Positions 26,186-35,053 of a stretch of DNA of 64,000 nt are shown in pieces. The position numbers and the translations under genes are program-made. Position 1 is the stretch's first letter; every line of letters begins with the position of its first letter. The notes beneath the pieces were generated by a model. That model was not told the DNA's origin. It ran no database searches and was given only the letters and a program-made list of their open reading frames with translations. Source of the stretch: Sporolactobacillus shoreae (lineage in GTDB: Bacteria; Bacillota; Bacilli; Bacillales; Sporolactobacillaceae); contig NZ_SRJD01000010.1 in the NCBI RefSeq assembly GCF_004684935.1, positions 59,846 to 123,845 on the forward strand. The letters run 5' to 3'.

Positions 26186-27376
26186 TTACACATGCAACGT
26201 CTGAAGCACACCGGATAATTTGATTCGCTCCGATGCCTCGCGAAGACGATTTTCAGGTTCAAGCAGTCCGGCGCGCACGTATTCGTTTCCGTTCCGGCCG
26301 AATCCGACACCCGGCGCCATGGCGACATGCGCCCGTTCAAGGAGCGCGTTAACGAAAGTCTCGGAAGTATAGCCCTTCGGCACTTTGAACCAGCCGAAGA
26401 ACGATCCTTTTGGAGAGGCTACATCCCAGCCGATCGCGCGCAGGCTTCCGACCAGGACGTCCCTTCTTCTTTCATAAAGCGCGCACAGATTTCGCACGGA
26501 TTCCTGCGACCCGATCAGGGCGGCAGCACCCGCGTCCTGAACCGCTCCGAAAACATCGCTGTGGGCAATGTCGTGAAACTTGCTGAGTGTTTGAATAAGG
26601 GACGCATTTCCGGCGGCAAAACCCAGCCGCCAACCGGCCATATTGTATGTTTTGGAAAAAGTAGAGACCTCGATGCCCTGTTCCTTGGCACCCGGTGTCT
26701 GGAGAAAACTCCGCGGGCGCTCGCCGTCGAACCCGAAAGCCGCGTAGGCGAAATCATGCACCACAGGTAGCTGATGGGCACGCGCGAAATCAACAGTATC
26801 CGCAAAAAACTTTTCTGTGGCAACTGCCCCGGTCGGGTTATTCGGATAATTCAGCATCAGCAGCTTTGAACGGTTAAGAACTTCAGGGGGAATCGTCCGG
26901 TAATCAGGCAGAAAATCGTCTTCAGCACGCACCGGCATACCGTAAACTTTGGCGTAAGCAAGTGACGGACAGATAAAATACATTGGATAACCGGGATCGG
27001 TTGTAATCATCACATCACCGGGATTGAGCAGCGCCTGCGGAAGGGCGGCGATCGCTACAGTGGCGCCTGCAAAAACGGTGATCTCTGTTTCCGGATCGAG
27101 AATCACACCGTACTCACGCCGATAAAATTCGGCAATGGCATCTTTTAAATTCTGCTTTCCGCCGTACGGAGGATACCCCTGATTTTCCGGCAGCCGTGAC
27201 GCGTGGTCGAGCGCGCGGACAATCGGGCCCGGTGTCGGCTGGTCCGGGCTCCCTTTTTCCAGATGGATCAGGTCAATGCCGCTCTTCACAATTTTATCGA
27301 TCCGCCGATCCACATCGGCAAAATAATTTCCAGGCATCGATTGAAGCAGCCTGGAAGGATTGAAGTCAGTCATCAT
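26186..27376 (-). CDS. Fold-type I aminotransferase, MtnE-like
   Basis: 396 residues with LEKGSPDQPTPGPIV, LNYPNNPTGAVA, HDFAYAAFGFDG and the PLP lysine in STFSKTYNMAGWRLGF. The sequence resembles B. subtilis MtnE (methionine-salvage aminotransferase) and LL-diaminopimelate aminotransferases. No other mtn genes and no SAM riboswitch are nearby, so the substrate stays open. Start ATGATG follows GGGGG. Confidence 0.8.
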   Translation of the reverse strand: MMTDFNPSRLLQSMPGNYFADVDRRIDKIVKSGIDLIHLEKGSPDQPTPGPIVRALDHASRLPENQGYPPYGGKQNLKDAIAEFYRREYGVILDPETEITVFAGATVAIAALPQALLNPGDVMITTDPGYPMYFICPSLAYAKVYGMPVRAEDDFLPDYRTIPPEVLNRSKLLMLNYPNNPTGAVATEKFFADTVDFARAHQLPVVHDFAYAAFGFDGERPRSFLQTPGAKEQGIEVSTFSKTYNMAGWRLGFAAGNASLIQTLSKFHDIAHSDVFGAVQDAGAAALIGSQESVRNLCALYERRRDVLVGSLRAIGWDVASPKGSFFGWFKVPKGYTSETFVNALLERAHVAMAPGVGFGRNGNEYVRAGLLEPENRLREASERIKLSGVLQTLHV

Positions 27377-27531
27377 GCAGCCCCCAATTTTTCAGCGCCG
27401 GACAATGATAACTCAAAAAAACACCGTCCGGCCTTGCGCATATAAATTGATTTTAATCATTTTATGCCCGGCTGGCAAAAGCGCGACCGGGTCTTAGGTC
27501 TTATCATGAATTAGGAAGAACTTTCATTGAT

Positions 27532-27600
27532 TTCGGTTGAACTTTTACTCCATTCGGTTGAACTCCTGAAATTCGGCGCAGCTTTCAAAATTTATCCACG
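27532..27600. repeat. Degenerate direct repeats, core TTCGGTTGAAC (about 3 units)
   Basis: Cores at 27532 and 27553 are 21 bp apart. A weaker copy at 27572 (TTCGGCGCAG) is 19 bp on. The array sits between divergent genes (MtnE-like and YdhD-like). The least regular of the repeat spots. Confidence 0.6.
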
Positions 27601-27733
27601 ATTTTCATGAAATTTCAAAGGATAGCCGATGCTCTGGCACCCATTGCCCATAAGGGGAATAGGATGGCGTGAGAGGCCTATTTTGACAGGCGAAAAGCGT
27701 GCGCCCTGAAGAAGAGGCGGAGGGGGTGGGACT

Positions 27734-28993
27734 ATGTTTGTTTATGTTGTAAAATCGGGGGATTCTTTGTTTGGCGTCAGCCGAAAATTCGACGTCCCTG
27801 TTGATACATTGAGATCGGTGAACGGACTGGCGGCGACGAATATAGTCGTCGGGCAGGCGCTGCTTGTGCCAGGCAGCATCTATACCGTGCAGGCCGGAGA
27901 CAGTTTCTGGACCATTTCGCGGGCGGCACATGTGCCGCTGAACGCGTTGATGCAGGCGAATCCGGGGATCAAACCGGAAAGCCTGCAGCCGGGCATGCGG
28001 CTGAATCTGCCGTCGATCGAACGACGGATTGCGACGCATTTCAGCTATACGCAGCTGAGAACGCCGGCGGTTGATCAGGCGGCTATCTCGGACAATGCGC
28101 CTTACTTATCCTATATTGCTTTATTTGAAACACATTTTAACTGGAACGGCGACCTGAGCCCGATGGACGACAATGCGGGCGTTCTGGCCGCCTGGAGGGG
28201 TCGCGTGACACCGGTATTGACCGTGACCAATCTAACCGAGTCCGGATTCAACTCCGCTCTGGTGCAGCGCGTGCTGAATACGCCGGATGTCCAGGCGGTT
28301 CTGATCGACAACATCATCAGCCGGGCAACTTCCCGGGGCTACGGTGGCGTCAACATTGATTTTGAGGGCGTGCTGGCATCCGACCGCGATGCCTTTGTTT
28401 CTTTCCTGCAAGCTCTGAAGGATCGGGCTGAACCGGCCGGACTGAATCTCAGTATCGCTGTGCCAGCGAAAACGAACGACACCGTGCCGTGGGTACGCGG
28501 CTATGATTATGCTGCTATAGGTGACGTGGTCGATCAATTTTTTATCATGGCTTACGACTGGCATCACGCGGGCAGTGAGCCGGGCGCGACCGCTCCGATT
28601 GCCGATGTCATGGCGACGGTTCGTTATGCTGCGGGCCTGATGGATCGAAATAAAATAATTATGGGCACACCTTTTTACGGCTATGACTGGGTTATCCCGT
28701 ACTCGAGCCAGACTCCCGGGCGGGCGATCACCAATCAGGCGGCGGTGAATCTGGCAATGAGTGAACAGGTGCCGATTTATTTTTCGGAAGCGGATCAGGC
28801 GGCGTATTTTTACTATACGGATGACAGCGGTCGGAACCATGTGGTTTGGTTTGAGGATACGCGCAGCCTGTTCGCCAAAACGCGGATTGTTTACAACGAG
28901 AGGCTCGGCGGTATCGGAACATGGCAGCTGAACTTCGCGATGCCCCAGTACCCCTGGGTGTTTACCCATTACCTACAGATCCGCAAAGTCTGA
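27734..28993 (+). CDS. ydhD: LysM-GH18 spore peptidoglycan hydrolase, YdhD-like
   Basis: 419 residues: two N-terminal LysM units (about 2-47 and 50-95) and a glycosyl-hydrolase 18 domain (about 105-410). The catalytic segment YGGVNIDFEGV has the acid Glu. YDWHHAGSEPGATAPI and a C-terminal YLQIRKV resemble B. subtilis YdhD closely in order and length. YdhD/SleL proteins are spore-associated N-acetylglucosaminidases acting on cortex muropeptides. GGAGGGGGTGGG precedes the ATG. Confidence 0.9.
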   Translation: MFVYVVKSGDSLFGVSRKFDVPVDTLRSVNGLAATNIVVGQALLVPGSIYTVQAGDSFWTISRAAHVPLNALMQANPGIKPESLQPGMRLNLPSIERRIATHFSYTQLRTPAVDQAAISDNAPYLSYIALFETHFNWNGDLSPMDDNAGVLAAWRGRVTPVLTVTNLTESGFNSALVQRVLNTPDVQAVLIDNIISRATSRGYGGVNIDFEGVLASDRDAFVSFLQALKDRAEPAGLNLSIAVPAKTNDTVPWVRGYDYAAIGDVVDQFFIMAYDWHHAGSEPGATAPIADVMATVRYAAGLMDRNKIIMGTPFYGYDWVIPYSSQTPGRAITNQAAVNLAMSEQVPIYFSEADQAAYFYYTDDSGRNHVVWFEDTRSLFAKTRIVYNERLGGIGTWQLNFAMPQYPWVFTHYLQIRKV

Positions 28994-29082
28994 CCAGCCG
29001 CGTATCGCGTGAATTCCTCCGCTTTTCGTGCTATGTTTGTAGTGGAAAGAAAACCGAACAGGCTGGAAGGCGAGTGATAGTC

Positions 29083-29952
29083 ATGGCAGAAAAAGTAATC
29101 GGTTTTATCGGAACGGGTGTTATGGGGCGGGGCATGATCCGCAATCTGATGAAGGCGGGCTATAAGCTTCAGGTCTATAACCGGACGAAAAGCAAGGCGG
29201 ATGAATTGGTGGCTGAAGGCGCCGCATGGAAGGAAACACCGGCGGCGGCCGCTGAAGGCGCGCACGTTATCATTACGATGGTCGGCTACCCGAAAGATGT
29301 TGAATCTGTTTATTTTGACAATGGGATTCTGGACCATGCGCCAAAAGACGCTTATCTGGTTGATATGACCACATCCTCACCTCAGCTCGCGGAAAAAATC
29401 AGCGCTGCCGCGGAAGAGAAGGGGCTTCACGCACTCGATGCGCCGGTGTCAGGCGGTGACACTGGCGCTGAGAACGGCACACTGTCAATCATGATCGGCG
29501 GGAAAAAAGAGGACGCCGAAGCGCTTGCGCCGGTTTTTCAGGCAATGGGTCAGAAAATTGTCTATCAGGGTAAGGCAGGATCCGGCCAGCACACAAAAAT
29601 GGCGAATCAGATCGCGATCGCTTCCAATATGATCGGTGTTGCTGAAGCACTGGCTTATGCGAAACACGCGGGCCTTGACACCGACAAGGTAATGGAGAGC
29701 ATCGAAACCGGCGCGGCCGGCAGCTGGTCGCTCTCCAATCTCGGCCGGCGCATGCTTAAAGGGGACTTCGAGCCGGGGTTCTATATCAAGCATCTGATCA
29801 AGGATGAACGGATTGCACTTGAGTCGGCCAAAACCATGGGCCTGGAAACTCCCGGCCTCGCATTGTCCAAGAAAATATACGAGGAACTTGCGGATGCCGG
29901 GGAAGAAAACAGCGGCACACAGGCGATTTACAAAAAATATCAGCAGGACTGA
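29083..29952 (+). CDS. ykwC: 3-hydroxyisobutyrate dehydrogenase family oxidoreductase, YkwC-like
   Basis: 289 residues with an N-terminal NAD(P) Rossmann motif GFIGTGVMGRGM, substrate motif DAPVSGGDTGAENGTLSIM, and the catalytic lysine in GSGQHTKMANQ. The C-terminal SGTQAIYKKY matches YkwC. Probably reduces or oxidises a beta-hydroxyacid; substrate not known. The open frame starts at 28921 inside the preceding gene, but GGAAGG before ATG 29083 and the Rossmann start fix the N-terminus. Confidence 0.88.
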   Translation: MAEKVIGFIGTGVMGRGMIRNLMKAGYKLQVYNRTKSKADELVAEGAAWKETPAAAAEGAHVIITMVGYPKDVESVYFDNGILDHAPKDAYLVDMTTSSPQLAEKISAAAEEKGLHALDAPVSGGDTGAENGTLSIMIGGKKEDAEALAPVFQAMGQKIVYQGKAGSGQHTKMANQIAIASNMIGVAEALAYAKHAGLDTDKVMESIETGAAGSWSLSNLGRRMLKGDFEPGFYIKHLIKDERIALESAKTMGLETPGLALSKKIYEELADAGEENSGTQAIYKKYQQD

Positions 29953-29967
29953 TCATTGGCAAAGAAT

Positions 29968-29999
29968 AAACCGCCGGAGCTTATGCCCGGCGGTTTTTC
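29968..29999 (+). terminator. Terminator of the ykwC-like gene
   Basis: AAACCGCCGG pairs with CCGGCGGTTT and a T run follows. It touches the 3' end of the convergent PilZ gene. Confidence 0.92.
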
Positions 30000-30564
30000 A
30001 GGTCAGTGATTTATTGAACGCGGTTCTTCTCTCTTCCAAGTCAATCGCATTGATCAAGGATTGAATCTGAGTCTCATCGGCGGCACTCAAATCTTTGAAC
30101 TGGACACCATAATGGACATGTGTATCGCCGCTCTTCTCTTCTTTACGGAGGACGTTGCCGCTTAGGTCGAACGAGAAATTGTGCGACTCGAAAATCACTT
30201 CAACATGGACGCGGTTCCTGATCGGGAAGTCAATATCACAGGTAAACTTCAAACCACCGACGCTGATATCCATGACCTCGCCATCGAGCGTCTTGTTATT
30301 CAGTGCCTGAAGATTTTCCTCTTTAAAATCGATCACTTTAATGGTGCATTTTTCATGATTTAGCGGCACTCTTCTGAATTTACGCCGTTCTTTTAGCACC
30401 GCGATAATATTCTGATCCTGGTTCACATTATTTTTGAGTTCGCTGATTTTTTTCTGCTTGCTCTGCAGAACATGCCGGTAATAAAAATAAAAAATCGTTC
30501 CAACGACAAGAATAGTCAGAATGACCAGACCGATCAGTCCGGCAATCTGAAGAAAAGGGGACAT
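29998..30564 (-). CDS. PilZ-domain protein with N-terminal membrane anchor
   Basis: 188 residues. One helix (about 8-30) is followed by a short coiled segment (about 35-60) and a PilZ domain. It carries both c-di-GMP binding motifs, RRKFRRVPL and DISVGGLKF. Probably a membrane-tethered c-di-GMP receptor; partner unknown. AGAGGTG precedes the ATG. A strong hairpin lies in its upstream leader. Confidence 0.87.
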   Translation of the reverse strand: MSPFLQIAGLIGLVILTILVVGTIFYFYYRHVLQSKQKKISELKNNVNQDQNIIAVLKERRKFRRVPLNHEKCTIKVIDFKEENLQALNNKTLDGEVMDISVGGLKFTCDIDFPIRNRVHVEVIFESHNFSFDLSGNVLRKEEKSGDTHVHYGVQFKDLSAADETQIQSLINAIDLEERRTAFNKSLT

Positions 30565-30583
30565 TACAAAACACCTCTGAGTT

Positions 30584-30613
30584 TTTTAAGGAGATCAGTC
30601 GATCTCCTTAAAA
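30584..30613. other. 13-bp perfect inverted repeat upstream of the PilZ gene
   Basis: TTTTAAGGAGATC (30584-30596) pairs perfectly with GATCTCCTTAAAA (30601-30613) around AGTC. Neither side is followed by a T tract, and it contains a Shine-Dalgarno-like AAGGAG. It lies between the PilZ start and the IS200-type element. Confidence 0.6.
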
Positions 30614-30640
30614 CATTCATTTTAGTCAACGAACTCTTGG

Positions 30641-31287
30641 TCCAAACCCACTGGCTTTCAGCCAGTAGATCCTTTCAGGACTCGATGGCACTTCAGTGGC
30701 CTCTGAAAGGTCTGCTATAATAAATCCAGGTGAGAAAAATGGGTTATATCCACTATGGAAGCCACACAGTTTATGATATACAGTATCACATTGTGTGGAC
30801 AACTAAATATCGCTATAAAATTCTGCATGGGAAAGTAGCAGAGCGGTTAAGAGAACTTATACGGCAGGGGTGCGAAGCAAGAAACATTAAAATTGTTCGA
30901 GGAAGTATAGGGAAAGAACACGTGCATCTATTGGTGTCTTGTCCGCCTAATATTGCACCGAGCAAACTGCTTCAATATCTTAAAGGGCGTTCTTCAAAAA
31001 TGTTACAAGAAGAATTTAAGGAATTGAGACAGAGGTACTGGGGGCAACATTTATGGGCATCCGGATATTTCTGTCGAACCGTTGGGACAGTAACAGAAGA
31101 GACGATTAAGCAATATATCGAAAATCAAGACAATGGTAGAGATGATGAAACTTTCAAGATAGTAAAAGATTGAGTTTCACTCGAAACCTTGAGCATGCTT
31201 AAGCATGATATTTTTAACCGGCTTTAGCCGGAACTGCGACTTTTAGTCGCAAAAGAAATCCCTGTACTTTAGTGCAGGGTGGTTTAG
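30641..31287 (+). mobile_element. IS200/IS605-family insertion sequence (tnpA only)
   Basis: A left-end hairpin ACTGGCTTTCAGCCAGT (30650-30666) precedes tnpA. After tnpA come CCGGCTTTAGCCGG (31218-31231), GCGACTTTTAGTCGC (31236-31250) and CCCTGTACTTTAGTGCAGGG (31260-31279), ending GTGGTTTAG, a typical IS200/IS605 right end. No tnpB gene is present. As expected for this family, no terminal inverted repeats or target duplication. Exact ends estimated. Confidence 0.8.
30739..31173 (+). CDS. tnpA: IS200/IS605 family Y1 transposase TnpA
   Basis: A 144-residue single-strand HUH transposase. The HUH metal site is in KEHVHLLVS (His61, His63), and the catalytic tyrosine is Tyr126 in TIKQYIENQ. Family length is about 130-155, so it looks intact. 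ATG 30739 is preferred over GTG 30730, which is part of the AGGTGAG ribosome site. Confidence 0.93.
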   Translation: MGYIHYGSHTVYDIQYHIVWTTKYRYKILHGKVAERLRELIRQGCEARNIKIVRGSIGKEHVHLLVSCPPNIAPSKLLQYLKGRSSKMLQEEFKELRQRYWGQHLWASGYFCRTVGTVTEETIKQYIENQDNGRDDETFKIVKD

Positions 31288-31481
31288 AAAAAGCGGCATA
31301 ACTCGATTAATTTTCACAAATTATACCACTGCTCGAAAGTGGGCAAAAGCGGTACTCATGGACTTTCCTAGAAAATTTATTCGAGAGCAATGCGCCCAAA
31401 CTGGTTTCGAATCATAAAAATGTTAAAATAAACGGAGAAAAAGGGATCTGACTTGAGTTGATCCCTGGAGGGGCTGATCAC

Positions 31482-31856
31482 GTGAAACTTATAATGACTA
31501 TTGGCGCAATTCTTGCCTTTTTATCGGTGGCGTTTGGCGCGTTTGGTGCACATGTACTAAAAGAACGGTTGGGTGCCCATTACCTATCTATTTTCGAGAC
31601 CGGCGTTCAGTATCAGATGGTCCACAGTCTTGGGCTGATTCTCATTGGCATTCTTGCTTTGACCGCATTCCGGGGCTCAGCCGGACTCCTTCAATGGGCG
31701 GGTCTGCTGATGATCGCCGGTATCGTCCTTTTTTCCGGAAGCCTCTATGCGCTGAGTATCAGTAGAATCAACCTTCTGGGGATTATTACGCCGTTCGGTG
31801 GCATCGCGTTTTTAATCAGCTGGGCACTTGTTGTTGTGGCATTTCTTAAGGCCTGA
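31482..31856 (+). CDS. ywdK: DUF423/UPF0382 membrane protein (YwdK-like)
   Basis: 124 residues, four helices, with the DUF423 signature FGAFGAHVLKERL and a C-terminal GIITPFGGIAFLISW. Function unknown. GTG 31482 follows TGGAGGGG; the open frame begins at 31458. In B. subtilis ywdK lies near ung and gerQ, as in this window. Confidence 0.9.
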   Translation: MKLIMTIGAILAFLSVAFGAFGAHVLKERLGAHYLSIFETGVQYQMVHSLGLILIGILALTAFRGSAGLLQWAGLLMIAGIVLFSGSLYALSISRINLLGIITPFGGIAFLISWALVVVAFLKA

Positions 31857-31950
31857 AAAATAACTGATCAGTCAGCCTGCAGTACATTCAGAGTTCTTCC
31901 GCATGTGTAAAGAGTTCCATTTTGAGGTGCACGCAAGTGATGTCACATTA

Positions 31951-31986
31951 AAAACGCTGTTGACGAGTTTTCAACAGCGTTTTATA
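31951..31986. terminator. Bidirectional terminator between ywdK and a convergent gene
   Basis: AAAACGCTGTTGA (31951-31963) pairs with TCAACAGCGTTTT (31971-31983), with A and T tracts on both sides. Confidence 0.88.
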
Positions 31987-32029
31987 GTAGCACCATTTGA
32001 TCAGCTACAAATGGATTTTTCTAGAAAAA

Positions 32030-32536
32030 TCATTTTATTGTTGTCTCGGCTGGGGTAAAAGCTTCCCATTGATTGTATTGACTTTCAATTTCAGTAATAA
32101 ACCAGTTCATTTCTTCTTCTGTACTTCGTTCTACAGTTATTACTTTTTTGTACTTCCCGAAGTTTCTATATGAACTTTGTAAGTTATATTCTAATGTAAA
32201 TTGAATTTTTGTATCACTAATCTTGGCTGTTTTTACTACTTGGAGATCATCCACCCATGGGCTTGACTGTCCCGTAGTCCACCTCAATTGTTCAAATTGT
32301 TTTTTAGTTTCTTCTTGTAATAGCGGCGATAACATGGCATATTGGACAGCACCACTTCGATTATTGATACCTAAAATCCACAAATCAACTGCTTGTTTTG
32401 GATCGTTCGTTTCCAAGCCATACATAAATGACATTATTTGATCTTGTAAGGGCTGTTGCTTCTCATCAGCTAATACAGAATCACTATGTGATAGCAATAA
32501 TGAAAGAGCGATCACTATGGGGATCAAAGCATGCAT
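32030..32536 (-). CDS. Secreted protein of unknown function
   Basis: 168 residues with a Sec signal peptide (MHALIPIVIALSLLLSHSDSVLA, likely cut before DEKQQ). The mature part has an alternating helix/strand pattern recalling NTF2-like folds (FMYGLETNDPKQAVDLWILG ... FTLEYNLQSSYRN). AGAGGTG precedes ATG 32536; the open frame reaches 32623. AT-rich compared with neighbours. No family recognised. Confidence 0.7.
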   Translation of the reverse strand: MHALIPIVIALSLLLSHSDSVLADEKQQPLQDQIMSFMYGLETNDPKQAVDLWILGINNRSGAVQYAMLSPLLQEETKKQFEQLRWTTGQSSPWVDDLQVVKTAKISDTKIQFTLEYNLQSSYRNFGKYKKVITVERSTEEEMNWFITEIESQYNQWEAFTPAETTIK

Positions 32537-32880
32537 TAAATCACCTCTAAGGTTATTAATCCCTACGAGATGAAGAATGATACAATCGTTCATCTGTTCA
32601 TGGTACATATGTATTTTATTCAATTCATCTGGCGATTAAATGAATGACATTCAAATCACAATCAAATTTACATTCGTTATCATGGATATACGCTAAAAAT
32701 AAACGCGTGAAACACAGTGTGGTTAATTTTTTGCACCCCAAAAAGAAATCCCGTTACCCGACGGATCATTGACTAGGAAAATAAAGAAATGGACCTGTGG
32801 TTTACGATCCGTTAAGAGGCTTAAGCTATCCGCTAAGGGCACAGCGGAAGACCTTGCGAAAGGCGAACCGGAAACTTCTG

Positions 32881-33000
32881 AGTTCCGATAAAATCGCTTG
32901 AGTTCTGATATATTTTACTGAGTTCCGAAAAAATCGTTTGAGTTCTGATATATTTTGCTGAGTTCCGATAAATCTGTCTGAGTTCTGATATATGTTCTTG
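32881..33000. repeat. 20-bp direct-repeat array, core AGTTCYGATA (6 units)
   Basis: Units start at 32881, 32901, 32921, 32941, 32961 and 32981 with no slippage. Odd units carry TTCCGA and even units TTCTGATATAT, giving a 40-bp higher-order period. Units are nearly the same as those at 16216-16299. The array ends 14 bp before the LysR stop codon. The rest of the 478-bp gap (32537-33014) holds nothing I can support. Confidence 0.93.
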
Positions 33001-33014
33001 TTGCTCCACATCCA

Positions 33015-33893
33015 TCAAGCGAGATCCGCATCCAGTCCGATCACCTGCTTCGTTACAGCGACAAACTGTTTCGCGGCAGGTGACGGATGGAAACCGGTGG
33101 CAAGGCCGATGGTTCGGTAGCTGTCCGTTTCGAGCGGGATGGCTTTCAGCGGCGCAATGTCTTCGGGAAGGACTAACTCAGGGAGGATACTGATACCGAG
33201 ATGATGGGCAACCATCGCCAGAATTGCATTTTCCTCCATCAGTTCAAAGCGGACATTGGGGTGAACATGGTTCTCAGCGAGAATCCGTTTGACTTCATGA
33301 TAACCGCCGAATGCCGGCATAATAAACGGTACCTGTTCAATCTGGTCAAAGGAGATCGCGAGTTGATCATACAAGGCGCTTTCCGGAGACACGATGCAAA
33401 GAATTCGGTCCTTGAGAAGCGGAGTGACTTTCAGCTGATCTGAATGAAATTTATTAACAAAGCCACAATCCAGTTTGCCGCTGATCGTCTGTTCTTCAAT
33501 CTCCTCATAATTTCCTTCCGTCAGCCGGATTTTTACCTGAGGATAAAGATTGTCCATCGTCTGGATGATTTGCGGCAACAGGTGCCGGGAAACACTTGTG
33601 AATACACCAACACAGAGTGTCCCCGCCGTCACGCCAAGAATAGCCGAAGCTTCCTGATGCAGTTTCTCATTATCCTGAAGGACACTTCGTATAGACGGGA
33701 GGAGCTGAGCCCCTTCACGGGTCAGGGTCATCCCTGATCGGCTCCTGCTGATCAGCTGAAACCCGAATTCCGTCTCAAGACCCGTGATTGCGTGGCTGAC
33801 CGCAGATTGAGTCAAACCAAGCTGATCCGCAGCTTTAGTAAAACTTTTCAACTCCACAACCTTAATGAAAATCTCATACTGTACCAGACTCAT
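33015..33893 (-). CDS. LysR-family transcriptional regulator
   Basis: 292 residues: N-terminal winged helix (FTKAADQLGLTQSAVSHAITGLE) and a periplasmic-binding-like effector domain (about 90-290). GGAGGTGG sets the start at ATG 33893. It is divergent from an EamA exporter gene, so it probably controls that gene in response to a small metabolite. Confidence 0.92.
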   Translation of the reverse strand: MSLVQYEIFIKVVELKSFTKAADQLGLTQSAVSHAITGLETEFGFQLISRSRSGMTLTREGAQLLPSIRSVLQDNEKLHQEASAILGVTAGTLCVGVFTSVSRHLLPQIIQTMDNLYPQVKIRLTEGNYEEIEEQTISGKLDCGFVNKFHSDQLKVTPLLKDRILCIVSPESALYDQLAISFDQIEQVPFIMPAFGGYHEVKRILAENHVHPNVRFELMEENAILAMVAHHLGISILPELVLPEDIAPLKAIPLETDSYRTIGLATGFHPSPAAKQFVAVTKQVIGLDADLA

Positions 33894-33910
33894 CAGCTGT
33901 TCCACCTCCA

Positions 33911-33957
33911 TGAATAAAATTCATTACTTTAATTATAAACATTCATTTTATTAATGC
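33911..33957. promoter_or_regulatory. Candidate LysR operators between the regulator and the EamA gene
   Basis: ATGAA-N5-TTCAT (33911-33925) and CATT-N9-AATG (33941-33957) are dyads in the AT-rich divergent intergenic region, in the position expected for LysR binding. Confidence 0.45.
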
Positions 33958-34013
33958 AAAAACAAAATGTATACTAAACTCCGGAGTTAATAACAAACGG
34001 AAGAGATGAGCAT

Positions 34014-34949
34014 ATGAGTCGGCAAAAAGCGGACTTAATCCTGGTTATGGTTATGGCGTTTTGGGGATCGTCCTATTTGTTTATGAAAACAGGGCTAGAG
34101 AGCTTGGGAATCTATAATCTGATCGCTCTCCGGTTTCTGCTTGCTTTCGGGATCACCGCAGTTCTTTTTGCCGGCAAGTTGCGCCGTACGGACAGGAGAA
34201 CCCTAATTTACGGAATGATTCTTGGGATTGTCCTGCTCGGTGTTTTTGTGTCCATTATGGAGGGAATGAAATCGACGTCCGCTTCAAAAGCCGGATTTTT
34301 GGTCAGCCTGACGGTTGTTTTCGTGCCGCTTCTGAGTGCTCTTTTTTTTCGGAATAAGCCTGAATTCAAAATTATTATCGGAGCGGCCGTTTCTTTACTC
34401 GGCATCGGTCTGCTCACATGGAACGGCCGGATCACTCCCGAATCCGGCGACCTCTACTGCGTACTCGGTGCATTTTTTAACGCATTATACATTCTGCTCG
34501 CCGGCCGGTTTACGAAGCAGGTAAATCCGGTGACTCTGGGTATTTGGCAGATGGGATTCACAGGCGTCCTGGCGCTCATGATCGCATGGATCGTCGAGGG
34601 ACCTCAAATACCGGAAACGACGGGATCATGGATTTCCGTTCTCGGACTGGGCATCGTCTGCAGTGCAGCCGGTTATATGCTGCAGACGATCGCCCAGAAA
34701 TACACCTCGTCGGCCCACGCGGGACTGATTTTTACACTGGAGCCTGTGTTCGCGGCAGCTTTCGCTTTTATTTTTGCGGGAGAAATTCTTTCAGTGAGAG
34801 GTTATTTAGGCGCGGGACTGGTCATGGCCAGCATCTTGATCATGGAAGTTCATTTTAAAGAGATACATATCCCTCATTTTAAAGTGCAGAAAGCAGTTCC
34901 TTTGTTTCAAAAAGCCGGGGAACAAAAAGGTGAACGGACACATATGTAA
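34014..34949 (+). CDS. EamA/DMT-superfamily transporter
   Basis: 311 residues, ten predicted helices in two EamA repeats (about 5-140 and 150-285). It has WGSSYLFMKTGL at the start and a GLIFTLEPVFAAAFAFIFAGE block in repeat 2. Probably an amino-acid or metabolite exporter. GGAAGAGA precedes the ATG. Divergent from the LysR gene. Confidence 0.88.
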   Translation: MSRQKADLILVMVMAFWGSSYLFMKTGLESLGIYNLIALRFLLAFGITAVLFAGKLRRTDRRTLIYGMILGIVLLGVFVSIMEGMKSTSASKAGFLVSLTVVFVPLLSALFFRNKPEFKIIIGAAVSLLGIGLLTWNGRITPESGDLYCVLGAFFNALYILLAGRFTKQVNPVTLGIWQMGFTGVLALMIAWIVEGPQIPETTGSWISVLGLGIVCSAAGYMLQTIAQKYTSSAHAGLIFTLEPVFAAAFAFIFAGEILSVRGYLGAGLVMASILIMEVHFKEIHIPHFKVQKAVPLFQKAGEQKGERTHM

Positions 34950-35015
34950 TGGTTCCTGTGAAAACAGGAAAACGGCACATTTTGCGGACACCACAGCCTG
35001 TCCGCTATTTAAATA

Positions 35016-35045
35016 GAAAGCCGGCCGGCGTACAGCCTGGCTTTC
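35016..35045. terminator. Hairpin between the EamA gene and gerQ
   Basis: GAAAGCC (35016-35022) pairs with GGCTTTC (35039-35045), with extra inner pairing; T tracts are weak on both sides. Convergent gap. Confidence 0.6.
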
Positions 35046-35053
35046 TTCATTGG

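Noticed and set aside
28921..29082. N-terminal extension of the YkwC-like dehydrogenase
   Set aside because: It overlaps the GH18 gene; the Rossmann motif and a ribosome site begin at 29083.
30641..31287. IS605 with tnpB
   Set aside because: Only tnpA and end hairpins are present; no TnpB-like frame occurs on either side.
32826..33018. Overlapping leftward reading frames through the repeat array, encoding YRNSAKYIRTQT-like peptides
   Set aside because: They are read-through of 20-bp repeats, which change frame every unit; no ribosome site and no shared peptide. The same applies at 16011-16367 and 40067-40291.
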